From assembly GCA_004557405.1 (NCBI GenBank), contig SFDZ01000007.1, positions 1 to 61,088 on the forward strand: DNA of 61,088 nt. Reading direction: 5' to 3'. Numbering within the stretch: the stretch's first letter is position 1; each line of letters starts with the position of its first letter. The notes beneath the pieces are model-generated. The model was not told the DNA's origin. It did not search any database and worked only from the letters and a program-made list of their open reading frames with translations. A program made the translations under genes and the position numbers. Positions 1-7,969 of this stretch are shown here, piece after piece. Source of the DNA: Bacteroidales bacterium (lineage in GTDB: Bacteria > Bacteroidota > Bacteroidia > Bacteroidales > Paludibacteraceae).

Positions 1-465
1 GCTTTGCTCGGCAATACCATCCAAGACTTTAGATTACCCATAGAAGGATTAGAGTCCCATGGTACTACTTCTGTCTTTTGTGAGATTGATGCCAACCCTT
101 ATAGTTGGGTGTATCTCCCCACACCTGCACATAGTGCGCACCGCATCATCTGCACCGGCAACTTCTCTCCAACGAACAATGCAGAGTCTAAAACAACTGC
201 AACCATTGAGTTTACCGACGAAATCTCCGAGGAGCAACTCCTGCGTCAACTGCCATTGTTACCATTTCGACCAAAGTATATCGCCCACCATTACTCTCCC
301 TATACCTATCCTATACAATCAGCTTCAACTCGCGACATGATTCAAAAACTTAAACGCCACCTATCGCCTATGCGCTTCTATTTTACCGGGCGCTTTGCAG
401 ATTGGGAGTACTACAATATGGATATTGCTATGGGTGCCGCGATGGATTTATGCCGCACATTGTAG
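1..465 (+). CDS. C-terminal part of an NAD(P)/FAD-binding amine-oxidase-like protein (5' cut by window edge)
   Basis: The frame is open from the first base, so this is the last 154 residues of a longer protein whose start lies outside the window. The end contains GRFADWEYYNMDIAMGAA, which resembles the closing FAD-contact segment of the amine oxidase / protoporphyrinogen oxidase / UDP-galactopyranose mutase type of flavoprotein, where the last helix after a G-R-x-A motif covers the flavin. The segment LPTPAHSAHRIICTGNFSP is a plausible substrate-domain strand. In Bacteroidales such proteins often sit in polysaccharide loci, but only a YfhO gene is visible beside it, on the opposite strand. 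Codons such as AGA, TTA and GGA are frequent, unlike most of the window. The family call is an inference from the C-terminus alone. Confidence 0.5.
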   Translation, partial: ALLGNTIQDFRLPIEGLESHGTTSVFCEIDANPYSWVYLPTPAHSAHRIICTGNFSPTNNAESKTTATIEFTDEISEEQLLRQLPLLPFRPKYIAHHYSPYTYPIQSASTRDMIQKLKRHLSPMRFYFTGRFADWEYYNMDIAMGAAMDLCRTL

Positions 466-484
466 CAAATTCTCACTTCTCGGA

Positions 485-559
485 ATTTACTTTGCAAATA
501 AAAACAGGCTGATTATCAGTGTTTTGCGATTTTTTTTGGATTTACTTTGCAAATAAAAA
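485..559. repeat. Pair of 20-bp direct repeats
   Basis: The 20-mer ATTTACTTTGCAAATAAAAA occurs at 485-504 and again, identically, at 540-559, a period of 55 bp. The copies fill the gap between two convergent genes. Each carries TACTTTGC, close to but not matching the -7 promoter box. No open frame covers them. Confidence 0.8.
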
Positions 560-563
560 TACC

Positions 564-3128
564 TTATTCTTTCTTCTTGCGGCGAGTGTATATCTCGTAG
601 CCTATTACGCCGCAGAGGGTGAGTAGCATAATAGCGAAGCATACCAACGAGAGGATATTGCCTTTGCGAACGCTGTCGGGATCGAAGACCATGCGTAGGT
701 GGTGGCTGCCGGCAGGGATGACGGCTGCACGAAGCATATAGTTCACGCGAGCGAGCGAAAGTTCCTGATCCTCCTTTCCATCCTTATCCAACATATAGAG
801 TTTCCATCCGTGCGGATAGTAAATCTCCGAGAAGACGGCTATTCTGTTATGTTCGTTTTCGGCATGATAGTCTATATAGCGCGGTGTATATGTCGTGAGT
901 TCTATTTGATCATCTGCAAACGCCATAAGAGGAACTACATACGGCTGCGATATATTCAACTTGTTTGTAAATGCCTTATCCACTACCGCAGTAGTATGAA
1001 GGTCTATCTGACTGAGGGCGGCTATCTCGTCGTTGGCGTTATCTACCACCATCAGACTATCCACAAACCAGCAGTTGCCCATCGCGTAGGGGTTCTGCAC
1101 CGGCATCTGGCTGCCGTTTTGCAGCGGCACAATGGCGTACTTCATATTGAGCATGTTCAGCACCGGGAAGATGCTATCGCCGTTGCAGGGCAACATGAAG
1201 CCGTTGGTCTGCATGATGGCTTGCATGAGCGGATTTATCTCCGATGCGATATGCACATCTATCAGGTCTTGGTAGCGGCGTAGTTTGGCAGCCGAGTAGC
1301 CGCCGATAGACTTGAGGTAGTAACTCGTCCGCGCCTCGTTGAAGGTGTTGGTCGAAAGGTTCAGCACGCGGAAATGGCTCTCGTCTTTCAGCAATTCTTC
1401 CTCATAAGGCTGTATCTTGAAGGCACGATATACATCTTTCTTTGGTTGGAAATAACTATCGTTGCAGAAGCGTTTATCCACTGTCCACATATCTGCCACA
1501 ATCAGCGCGCAGAGGGCGATGCCTGCATAGAGGTTGAGGTTCTTCACTGCGTCTTTCTTGTAGCGTGCGTAAGCATAAGCAAATGTTACCGCAAAACCCA
1601 ATACCACGAACAGTAGCGACCGCCAAGCGTCGGAGCGTATCATGGCGGTGCGCTGGTTGAGGATGGCATCATATATCTGTTCGCCCACTTGTCCTTTCCA
1701 CTGCGCGTCATACGAAGAGGTTATATCTATCGCCCCTGCAAAAAGCGCCACCAATAGGCATATCGCTGCCGTGATACCACCCGAGATAAAGAGGCTGTCG
1801 CGCAATCGCTTCCAGTCCATACTGCCCTCACTGATGGTTTTTAGCGCCAACATACCGAGTAGCGGCATCGTTATCTCCGCCACGATGAGGATGCTCTCCA
1901 CAGCGCGGAACTTATTGTACATCGGGAAATACTTGAAGAATAGCTCAGTAAGCGGCATGAAATAGTGTCCCCACGCGAGGAAGACGGAGAACAGCGTGGC
2001 AACGAGCAGTGCCCACTTATAAGGTCCGCTCACTATCAGCAAGCCTAGCAGGAAGAGAAAGCACACGATAGCACCCATATAGACAGGACCGCTGGTGAAG
2101 GCTTTCTCGCCGCGGTAGGTAGGAGCCGATTGGCAGAATTTCTTCGCGCTGCCGGAAGGCACGCCCATCTTGCGTAAGTCTTGCTCCAACTGCGAGTCCT
2201 TGCCGAGGTTATATCCGCTGCAGCCGCCCATGTAGTTGGGAATCAGGAAAGTCATGGTCTCGTCTATGCCGTAACTCCATGCCGTGGCATAATCGAGGTC
2301 AAGTCCTTTGGTTTTGTTGGTCTCATCGCTTACTTTCTCTAAATCGGAGTGCCCACCGCGCATGGTCTCATTGGCATATTCTTGGTTGGCGAAGATGTTC
2401 GCGCTGCCCATACCCATACCTACCGCGAATGAGGCGGCAAACACCGCCGTGGCGATGCCGAAAGGTTTCCATGCCTTTTTTTCCCACGCTTGGGCAAGTT
2501 CGGCAAAGAAGAAAATACCAATCATCATGCAGATATAGTAAGACATCTGCGGGTGCAGGAAGAAGCCGATATAGGTAAAGAACATCACCAGCAATGCCCC
2601 CCATCCGTACTGCTTTCGATAGGTCAGCAGGAACCCCACCACTACGAGGGTCATCCAAGTGATGGAATAGCATTTCCCGTGGTGCGAAGCCGCGATAATC
2701 ACGAAGAAATAAGACGACAGCGCAATAGCAAACGCGCCTGCCATACTGAGCCATTTGTCCACTTTGAACGATCGGAGCAGCAAGAAGAATGCCAGCAGGT
2801 AGAAGACAAATATCATGGCGGTGTTTCTGTTCCCCCATGAGAAAAATTTGCGAATAGGTTGCAGGATTCTATCCAACGTAAATCCGCCACCGCCACCAAT
2901 CTGATAGTTGGGCATACCGGAGAACATGGAGCCTGTCCACCACGAGTAGTCGCCCGTATCTTTATGGTATTTTACTGCTTCCTGCACAGCGGCGCGACCA
3001 TTGATACCATCGCCGGCATAGATGATTTTTCCTTGCACCGCAGGCCAGAAATAAATCATACCTGCCAATACGAACACCAACAAAATGATTGCGTTAGGCA
3101 ACCATGACTTCCAATTGATTTTGTGCAT
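564..3128 (-). CDS. YfhO-family multi-pass membrane protein
   Basis: The protein has 854 residues from the ATG at 3126-3128 (MHKINWKSW); the open frame runs further upstream, but that part overlaps the promoter and is rejected. An N-terminal membrane segment is followed by a periplasmic loop with GDGINGR and a Trp-rich WWTGSMFSGMPN stretch, typical of Bacteroidetes YfhO proteins. About ten more hydrophobic segments follow, then a soluble C-terminal part and a last membrane helix ending in RRKKKE. YfhO proteins of Firmicutes are GT-C-type enzymes that glycosylate cell-wall polymers; the role in Bacteroidales is not established. The gene is divergent from the transglycosylase gene. Its codons (AAG, GGA, some TTA) differ from genes to its right. 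Confidence 0.85.
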   Translation of the reverse strand: MHKINWKSWLPNAIILLVFVLAGMIYFWPAVQGKIIYAGDGINGRAAVQEAVKYHKDTGDYSWWTGSMFSGMPNYQIGGGGGFTLDRILQPIRKFFSWGNRNTAMIFVFYLLAFFLLLRSFKVDKWLSMAGAFAIALSSYFFVIIAASHHGKCYSITWMTLVVVGFLLTYRKQYGWGALLVMFFTYIGFFLHPQMSYYICMMIGIFFFAELAQAWEKKAWKPFGIATAVFAASFAVGMGMGSANIFANQEYANETMRGGHSDLEKVSDETNKTKGLDLDYATAWSYGIDETMTFLIPNYMGGCSGYNLGKDSQLEQDLRKMGVPSGSAKKFCQSAPTYRGEKAFTSGPVYMGAIVCFLFLLGLLIVSGPYKWALLVATLFSVFLAWGHYFMPLTELFFKYFPMYNKFRAVESILIVAEITMPLLGMLALKTISEGSMDWKRLRDSLFISGGITAAICLLVALFAGAIDITSSYDAQWKGQVGEQIYDAILNQRTAMIRSDAWRSLLFVVLGFAVTFAYAYARYKKDAVKNLNLYAGIALCALIVADMWTVDKRFCNDSYFQPKKDVYRAFKIQPYEEELLKDESHFRVLNLSTNTFNEARTSYYLKSIGGYSAAKLRRYQDLIDVHIASEINPLMQAIMQTNGFMLPCNGDSIFPVLNMLNMKYAIVPLQNGSQMPVQNPYAMGNCWFVDSLMVVDNANDEIAALSQIDLHTTAVVDKAFTNKLNISQPYVVPLMAFADDQIELTTYTPRYIDYHAENEHNRIAVFSEIYYPHGWKLYMLDKDGKEDQELSLARVNYMLRAAVIPAGSHHLRMVFDPDSVRKGNILSLVCFAIMLLTLCGVIGYEIYTRRKKKE

Positions 3129-3156
3129 AATAGTATTATCCCTAATAATTTTTTTG

Positions 3157-3164
3157 CAAAGATA
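3157..3164 (-). promoter_or_regulatory. Promoter -7 box for the YfhO gene
   Basis: On the minus strand this reads TATCTTTG, a perfect match to the Bacteroidetes sigma-ABfr -7 consensus TAnnTTTG, 29 bp upstream of the chosen ATG. Confidence 0.7.
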
Positions 3165-3228
3165 CGCATTTTTTGCGTTCGGAATGTCGTTCTTTGCCGT
3201 TATATTTGGCGGAATCGTTTTTTTTGCG

Positions 3229-3236
3229 TATCTTTG
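3229..3236 (+). promoter_or_regulatory. Promoter -7 box for the lytic transglycosylase operon
   Basis: TATCTTTG matches TAnnTTTG, 29 bp before the ATG at 3265. It also shows that the open sequence further upstream is not translated as part of this gene. Confidence 0.7.
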
Positions 3237-3264
3237 CCCTAATATTTGTCTAAAATGCCACGTT

Positions 3265-4683
3265 ATGTCATTGCAAAATAGTAAATGGGTGCTTTGCGGA
3301 ATGTGCCTGTGGGCGTTGCTCGCATGCAGTCGTGCCGGTGAAGAACCTGCTGCAGTACGTGACTTGCCGCAAATTGTCGAATCGGGCGAGTTGCGGGTGA
3401 TAACGATGGAAAATTCGCTGTCGTATTTCGTGTCGGGCGACGAGGATATGGGGTACGAATACGACTTGGTGCGCAACTATGCCGACCATATCGGCGTGCC
3501 TGTCAAACTGATTGTGGCGCGCTCTATCAACGAGATGAAACAATTGTTGCTCGATGGCGCGGGCGATGTCATTGCTTATCGCTACGCATGCTCGCGCAAA
3601 AATCGCGAAGAGTTGGCTTTCGTTAATCGTACCATGCAGTCGTATCCGGTGCTGGTGCAGCAACGTTCAAAAACGATGGTGCACGATGTTACCGGCCTGG
3701 CCGGCAAAACGGTCTGGTCAAAAAAAAATAACAAATATTGGGAACGCCTGCACAATCTGAACGAGGAAATTGGCGGTGGCATCGTCATCAAGGCTGCACC
3801 CGATAGTCTGTCTATCGACCAATTGGTGATGATGGTGTCGAAGGGCGAAATACCCATGACAGTGGCCGATGTCGATTTGGCAAAAATGAGTCGTATGACG
3901 TTGCGTAATCTCGATATTTCGGTGCAAATAGGCCTGCCGCAGGCAATGGCTTGGGCGGTGCGCAAAGATGCTCCGCTACTGCTGCAGTCGCTGAACGAGT
4001 GGGGCGACGAAGTGGAGCAGTCGCGTTTCTACAAACAACTATATGCCAAATACGCCAAAAGTCGCTACTATAAGGATATTCGCGCACAAATCCCAAAAGG
4101 CGCCATCTCCCCTTACGACGATTTGTTCAAGCAATACGCTCCGCAAATTGAATGGGATTGGCGTATGTTGGCCTCGTTGGCGTTCAACGAATCGCACTTC
4201 GATACGAATGCCGTGTCGTCGGCCGGCGCGCTCGGCATGATGCAGATGATGCCCGGCACCGGCGCTAAATATGGCTTGGATTCCGCTACCATCTTTCAGG
4301 CCGAACCCGCCATCGCGGCAGCAGTAAAGTATATTGGCTGGCTCGACAAAATTTATCTCGCCGTCGATGACCGCGAAGAGCGTATCAAATTTATTCTGGC
4401 CTCGTACAATGCCGGACCGGCGCACGTGCTTGATGCGCGCGCCTTGGCCGCTAAATATGGCGAAAATCCCAATCAGTGGAGCATCGCCGAAAAATATCTG
4501 ATGCTGAAATCGGAACCGGAGTATTACAACGATACGGTGTGTACGTTTGGCTATTTCAGAGGCAATCACACGGTGCGCTACGTAAACGATGTGTTCGACA
4601 CCTATAATAAATATTTGGGAAATGTGGCTGCCAAATCGGAGAAAAATGATGATAGTCCGCCCGCAACAAACGACCAACAATGA
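3265..4683 (+). CDS. mltF: MltF-like membrane-bound lytic murein transglycosylase (lipoprotein)
   Basis: This is a 472-residue lipoprotein. The start at 3265 gives a lipoprotein signal ending ALLAC, with the lipidated Cys at residue 21. Residues about 35-270 form a family 3 solute-binding domain, and about 290-460 an SLT transglycosylase domain with the motifs FNESHFDTNA (catalytic Glu309), GALGMMQMMPGTG and ASYNAGPAHV. This two-domain order is that of MltF, which cleaves peptidoglycan glycan strands at the membrane and can be controlled by the binding domain. The stop overlaps the next start as ATGA, so the HD-domain gene is translationally coupled. The strongest alternative is a YfhD-type paralog of the same family. 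Confidence 0.9.
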   Translation: MSLQNSKWVLCGMCLWALLACSRAGEEPAAVRDLPQIVESGELRVITMENSLSYFVSGDEDMGYEYDLVRNYADHIGVPVKLIVARSINEMKQLLLDGAGDVIAYRYACSRKNREELAFVNRTMQSYPVLVQQRSKTMVHDVTGLAGKTVWSKKNNKYWERLHNLNEEIGGGIVIKAAPDSLSIDQLVMMVSKGEIPMTVADVDLAKMSRMTLRNLDISVQIGLPQAMAWAVRKDAPLLLQSLNEWGDEVEQSRFYKQLYAKYAKSRYYKDIRAQIPKGAISPYDDLFKQYAPQIEWDWRMLASLAFNESHFDTNAVSSAGALGMMQMMPGTGAKYGLDSATIFQAEPAIAAAVKYIGWLDKIYLAVDDREERIKFILASYNAGPAHVLDARALAAKYGENPNQWSIAEKYLMLKSEPEYYNDTVCTFGYFRGNHTVRYVNDVFDTYNKYLGNVAAKSEKNDDSPPATNDQQ

Positions 4684-5891
4684 ATAAACGAAAAATAATC
4701 AATGACCCTGTGTTCGGGTTCATCAATATCCCGAACGATTTGCTGTTCGATGTCATACAGCATCCATATTTTCAGCGCTTGCAGCGTATCAAACAGTTGG
4801 GATTGTCGGCTTTTGTGTATCCCGGAGCACAACATACACGCCTGCAACATTCGCTGGGAGCCATGTACCTGACCAACGAGGCACTCAAACAGTTGCGCCA
4901 GCAAGGGTGCAACATCACACAGGCCGAAGCCGATGGCGTGCTGACGGCCATCTTGCTGCACGATATTGGGCACGGCCCTTTTTCGCATGTGTTGGAAGAA
5001 ACGCTCGTACACCATGTGTCGCACGAGGACATCTCGTTGATGCTTATGCAACGGATGAATGACAATATGAACGGGCGGCTTGAATTGGCTATTCGCATCT
5101 TTCGCGACGACTACCCGAAACGCTTTCTGCATCAACTGATTAGCAGCCAACTCGACATGGATCGCATGGACTATCTGCAGCGCGACTGTTTCTTCACCGG
5201 CGTGGCCGAAGGCAAAATCGGGTCGGCACGCATCATCAAAATGCTGAACGTGCACAACGATAAACTTGTGGTCGAGGCCAAAGGCATCTATTCCATCGAA
5301 AACTTTTTGATAGCGCGCCGATTCATGTATTGGCAGGTCTATTTGCACAAAACATCGGTAGCAGCCGAAAAAATGTTGGTGCAGATTTTGCGCAGAGCCA
5401 AAGAGTTGGCTCTGCGGGGCGAACGGCTGTTCGCATCGCCGGCATTGGCCTATTTCCTCGAAAATCGAATTGATGAGAACGATTTTGATGATACGGCTTT
5501 GCAACATTTCGTGGCGCTCGACGATACCGACGTGTGGTCGGCTATCAAAGTGTGGTCGCAGCACGACGATGTGGTGCTTGGCACACTCAGCCGTATGTTC
5601 ATCAATCGACAACTATTCAAAACGATGGTGTGCGCACCGCTCACGGCAGCAGAACGCACCGATTTGCTCCGGAAATATGCCGCACATTTCGGCGTGTCGA
5701 TGGACGAAGCCGCCTATTTCGTGTACGAACAGACGGTAACGACACGCACCTACGACAATCGCGATTCGCAAATACTGATACTCTTCGGCGATGGCACTAC
5801 GCGCGATATAGCCGACGTTTCGGATATCCTCGATAATGACTTTTTGGGCAAACATGTCGAGAAAAATTACTTGTGTTATCTGCCATATTGA
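4680..5891 (+). CDS. HD-domain phosphohydrolase (dGTPase/SAMHD1-like)
   Basis: The 403-residue protein opens with DPVFGFINIP and the arrangement QRLQRIKQLGLS ... HTRLQHSLGAMYL, typical of the HD superfamily group that includes dGTP triphosphohydrolases and SAMHD1. Metal ligands are visible: His57 in LQHSLG, His94-Asp95 in LLHDIGHGPFSH, and His98/His103. LDMDRMDYLQRDC around residue 160 supplies the later Asp ligand and the tyrosine/arginine segment of the family. Substrates could be dNTPs or another phosphoester; the sequence does not decide. It overlaps the transglycosylase stop by 4 bp (ATGA). No terminator was recognised after it. Confidence 0.85.
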   Translation: MNKRKIINDPVFGFINIPNDLLFDVIQHPYFQRLQRIKQLGLSAFVYPGAQHTRLQHSLGAMYLTNEALKQLRQQGCNITQAEADGVLTAILLHDIGHGPFSHVLEETLVHHVSHEDISLMLMQRMNDNMNGRLELAIRIFRDDYPKRFLHQLISSQLDMDRMDYLQRDCFFTGVAEGKIGSARIIKMLNVHNDKLVVEAKGIYSIENFLIARRFMYWQVYLHKTSVAAEKMLVQILRRAKELALRGERLFASPALAYFLENRIDENDFDDTALQHFVALDDTDVWSAIKVWSQHDDVVLGTLSRMFINRQLFKTMVCAPLTAAERTDLLRKYAAHFGVSMDEAAYFVYEQTVTTRTYDNRDSQILILFGDGTTRDIADVSDILDNDFLGKHVEKNYLCYLPY

Positions 5892-5954
5892 ACCTTTTGA
5901 CAGAAAAATCGTGCGATTATTGCTCGAAAATGAACACGTAGCCGATTTTTTTTG

Positions 5955-5962
5955 TACTTTTG
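5955..5962 (+). promoter_or_regulatory. Promoter -7 box for the lspA operon
   Basis: TACTTTTG matches TAnnTTTG and is followed by GCAGTCC, the usual run-in to the start site. It lies 55 bp before the lspA ATG. Confidence 0.7.
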
Positions 5963-5968
5963 CAGTCC

Positions 5969-5993
5969 CTTTGGTGTAACACGTACACCAAAG
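5969..5993. repeat. Perfect 10-bp inverted repeat at the lspA transcript start
   Basis: CTTTGGTGTA (5969-5978) and TACACCAAAG (5984-5993) are exact reverse complements around a 5-nt spacer. The position is just after the -7 box, so it would be a hairpin at the 5' end of the mRNA or a DNA operator covering the start site. Confidence 0.75.
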
Positions 5994-6016
5994 CGTAACT
6001 ATTTGATTTGTAACTT

Positions 6017-6667
6017 ATGAAGAAAAAATCTGCTGTAATTTGGTCGCTTGTGGCGCTCGTTTTGCTGCTCGATCAGACGCTGAAGATTTATATTAAAACA
6101 CATTTCACGCTTGGCGAAGCGGTGCATGTGTTCGATTGGTTCCAATTGGTACTCATCGAAAATCCGGGCATGGCGTTTGGCATGACTATCGGTCCGAAAC
6201 TGCTGCTGACGCTCTTTCGCCTTGTGCTGTCGGCTGCCTTGGTGTGGTATATTGTGAAACTGATTCGCGACGACGATAGTTACGGCTACCTGACCTGCGT
6301 AGCGCTGATTTTTGCCGGTGCAGTGGGCAATATCATCGATTGCTTGTTCTATGGCATCTGCTTTGGCGAGAGCACTTATACGCAGGTGGCCGAATTTTTG
6401 CCGGCAGCCGGCGGCTACGCATCGTTCATGCAGGGCAAAGTGGTCGATATGTTCTATTTCCCGCTCTTTACCTTCCCCGATTGGGTACCGTTGTTGGGTG
6501 GCGAAATATTTTTCAGCCCGGTGTTCAACCTTGCCGATTCGGCCATCACGGTCGGTGTGTTCTTGCTGCTGATAGTTTTTCCGAAAAATTTCAACGCTTC
6601 GATGGAACGCTATTTCCCTTCGAAAAAGAAAACCGCATCGGACAACAAACGCACTGTAGATGAATAA
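6017..6667 (+). CDS. lspA: Lipoprotein signal peptidase (signal peptidase II)
   Basis: This 216-residue inner-membrane aspartyl protease removes signal peptides from prolipoproteins after lipidation. The family motifs are present in order: LLDQTLK (residues 18-24), IENPGMAFG (48-55), GAVGNIIDCLFYG (101-113), and the catalytic dyad Asp144 in KVVDMF and Asp174 in FNLADSAI. The two Asp residues are 30 apart, against about 19 in the Pseudomonas enzyme, because of an insertion containing FPDWVPLLGGEIFFS. There is a second insertion between the NIID motif and KVVD. Both insertions fit longer Bacteroidetes LspA forms. The gene leads the operon lspA-DUF4296-hypothetical-proS and overlaps the next start by 8 bp. 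Confidence 0.95.
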   Translation: MKKKSAVIWSLVALVLLLDQTLKIYIKTHFTLGEAVHVFDWFQLVLIENPGMAFGMTIGPKLLLTLFRLVLSAALVWYIVKLIRDDDSYGYLTCVALIFAGAVGNIIDCLFYGICFGESTYTQVAEFLPAAGGYASFMQGKVVDMFYFPLFTFPDWVPLLGGEIFFSPVFNLADSAITVGVFLLLIVFPKNFNASMERYFPSKKKTASDNKRTVDE

Positions 6668-7646
6668 ATCGCTGATATATAGCGTGTTGTTGCTCCTTAT
6701 GGCAATGTTGAATACAGCCTGCGATGTGCCGTATGGCGTCCTGAATCAAGATGATATGGCGGCGGTGCTGACCGATATTCATCTGACGGAAGCGCTCGTC
6801 GGACAACAATACTCGTACAACGACTATGGCACGAAACGCGCCTGTTTCGAAAGCGTGTTCCAAAAACACGGCATCACGCGCGACGAGTTCAACAAGTCAC
6901 TCGATTGGTATGCACACCACCCGAAAGCGTTTGCCGACGTGTATGTCGTTACCGTGGCGCAATTGGGGCAGAAACGCGCCGATGTCGAGGCTTATCTCTA
7001 TCATCCGGAGGCAAATCCCGAACGCCGGCACGTCATCGACAGCATCGATGTGTGGACACGCCCGCAGCGACTGTTTGCCGACAGCACTTGTTACGAAACG
7101 TTGCGCTTCGAACTGGCTGATAGCCTGTTGCTTGTAGGCACTGAACGTTATTTGTGGCAATTCCGCCGGCGCATGGAACGTCGCGATACGGTTGAACCCT
7201 CGTGGTTGCGTTGGTATGCCGTCTATGCCGATGGCACCTGCGACAGCATTGTGTACCGTTTGGCCGACAGCGTGGCAACGTATGCCTACAACGTGCGTTA
7301 CAAGGTGCGTAACGATGCCGCCTTGCAGCGTGTGTACGGAACGTTTTGCTCTGTGGCCGACAGCACTTGGCGGATTACTATCGACAGCGTGAAGTTGTGG
7401 CGCTACTACAACCGCGAGACTTACCCGCCGGATAGCGCCATGCTGCTGAAGTTGGACTCGTTGCGGGGCGCATCGGCTACGGCCGAAAATGCTGCCATGC
7501 ACGACACGGTGGCAGCCGCGATGCCCGAAACGCCGGCACCGCAAAAACTCGACCGTCAACCTGCTCAACAAGGTACGCTTCCGCCGGAAATTATGCGTAA
7601 ACGATTGATGCAAATGAAATTACATGAAACGAATAGCGGCAAATAA
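6660..7646 (+). CDS. DUF4296-type lipoprotein
   Basis: The protein has 328 residues. A hydrophobic signal ends in LNTAC with the likely lipidated Cys at 21, so it is probably an LspA substrate made in the same operon. Residues about 30-115 (LTDIHLTEALVG ... FNKSLDWYAHHP) match the DUF4296 pattern found next to lspA throughout Bacteroidetes. The rest is not recognised; it ends in a charged, Pro/Gln-rich tail. The function is unknown. The gene overlaps lspA by 8 bp and the next gene by 23 bp, so coupled translation is likely. Confidence 0.8.
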   Translation: MNKSLIYSVLLLLMAMLNTACDVPYGVLNQDDMAAVLTDIHLTEALVGQQYSYNDYGTKRACFESVFQKHGITRDEFNKSLDWYAHHPKAFADVYVVTVAQLGQKRADVEAYLYHPEANPERRHVIDSIDVWTRPQRLFADSTCYETLRFELADSLLLVGTERYLWQFRRRMERRDTVEPSWLRWYAVYADGTCDSIVYRLADSVATYAYNVRYKVRNDAALQRVYGTFCSVADSTWRITIDSVKLWRYYNRETYPPDSAMLLKLDSLRGASATAENAAMHDTVAAAMPETPAPQKLDRQPAQQGTLPPEIMRKRLMQMKLHETNSGK

Positions 7647-7941
7647 AATATTGCTTGATGCCGAAACGCTGCTGCTGAATGCGGTGATTGAGGTGGACGA
7701 AGGTGTTGTGCGCAATATCTTCGAGTTGGGTAATTGTCAGGTCGAACCGGCCGGCACACAATTTTTCAACGGACTGATTACAACGTTTGTGCCAAAAGAA
7801 AATCGTATCGTTGGCCGGCCCGTCCCCGAACTTGTTGCCGAATCGTTGGCCATCGGCTATAGCGGCAAAATCATTTTATGGCAGCATTTGTCGTTGTCGT
7901 CGTTCAAAATTACGGCCGACACGCAGATGATTGAATTGTAA
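7624..7941 (+). CDS. Conserved-type hypothetical protein, 105 aa
   Basis: This short soluble protein begins MKRIAANKILLDAE and overlaps the end of the DUF4296 gene by 23 bp. It has the beta-strand-rich look of an amidohydrolase edge domain (NGLITTFVPKENRIVG), but no metal ligands of that superfamily are present and no catalytic motif is seen. The overlap with its upstream partner and the short 28-bp gap to proS support a real gene in the operon. I do not recognise a function. Confidence 0.65.
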   Translation: MKRIAANKILLDAETLLLNAVIEVDEGVVRNIFELGNCQVEPAGTQFFNGLITTFVPKENRIVGRPVPELVAESLAIGYSGKIILWQHLSLSSFKITADTQMIEL

Positions 7942-7969
7942 AACAGAAAGACCAAAAACATAAAAGAAT

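Noticed and set aside
3085..3264. Upstream extension of the lytic transglycosylase frame
   Set aside because: It overlaps the YfhO start and both promoter boxes; the ATG at 3265 gives a proper lipoprotein signal.
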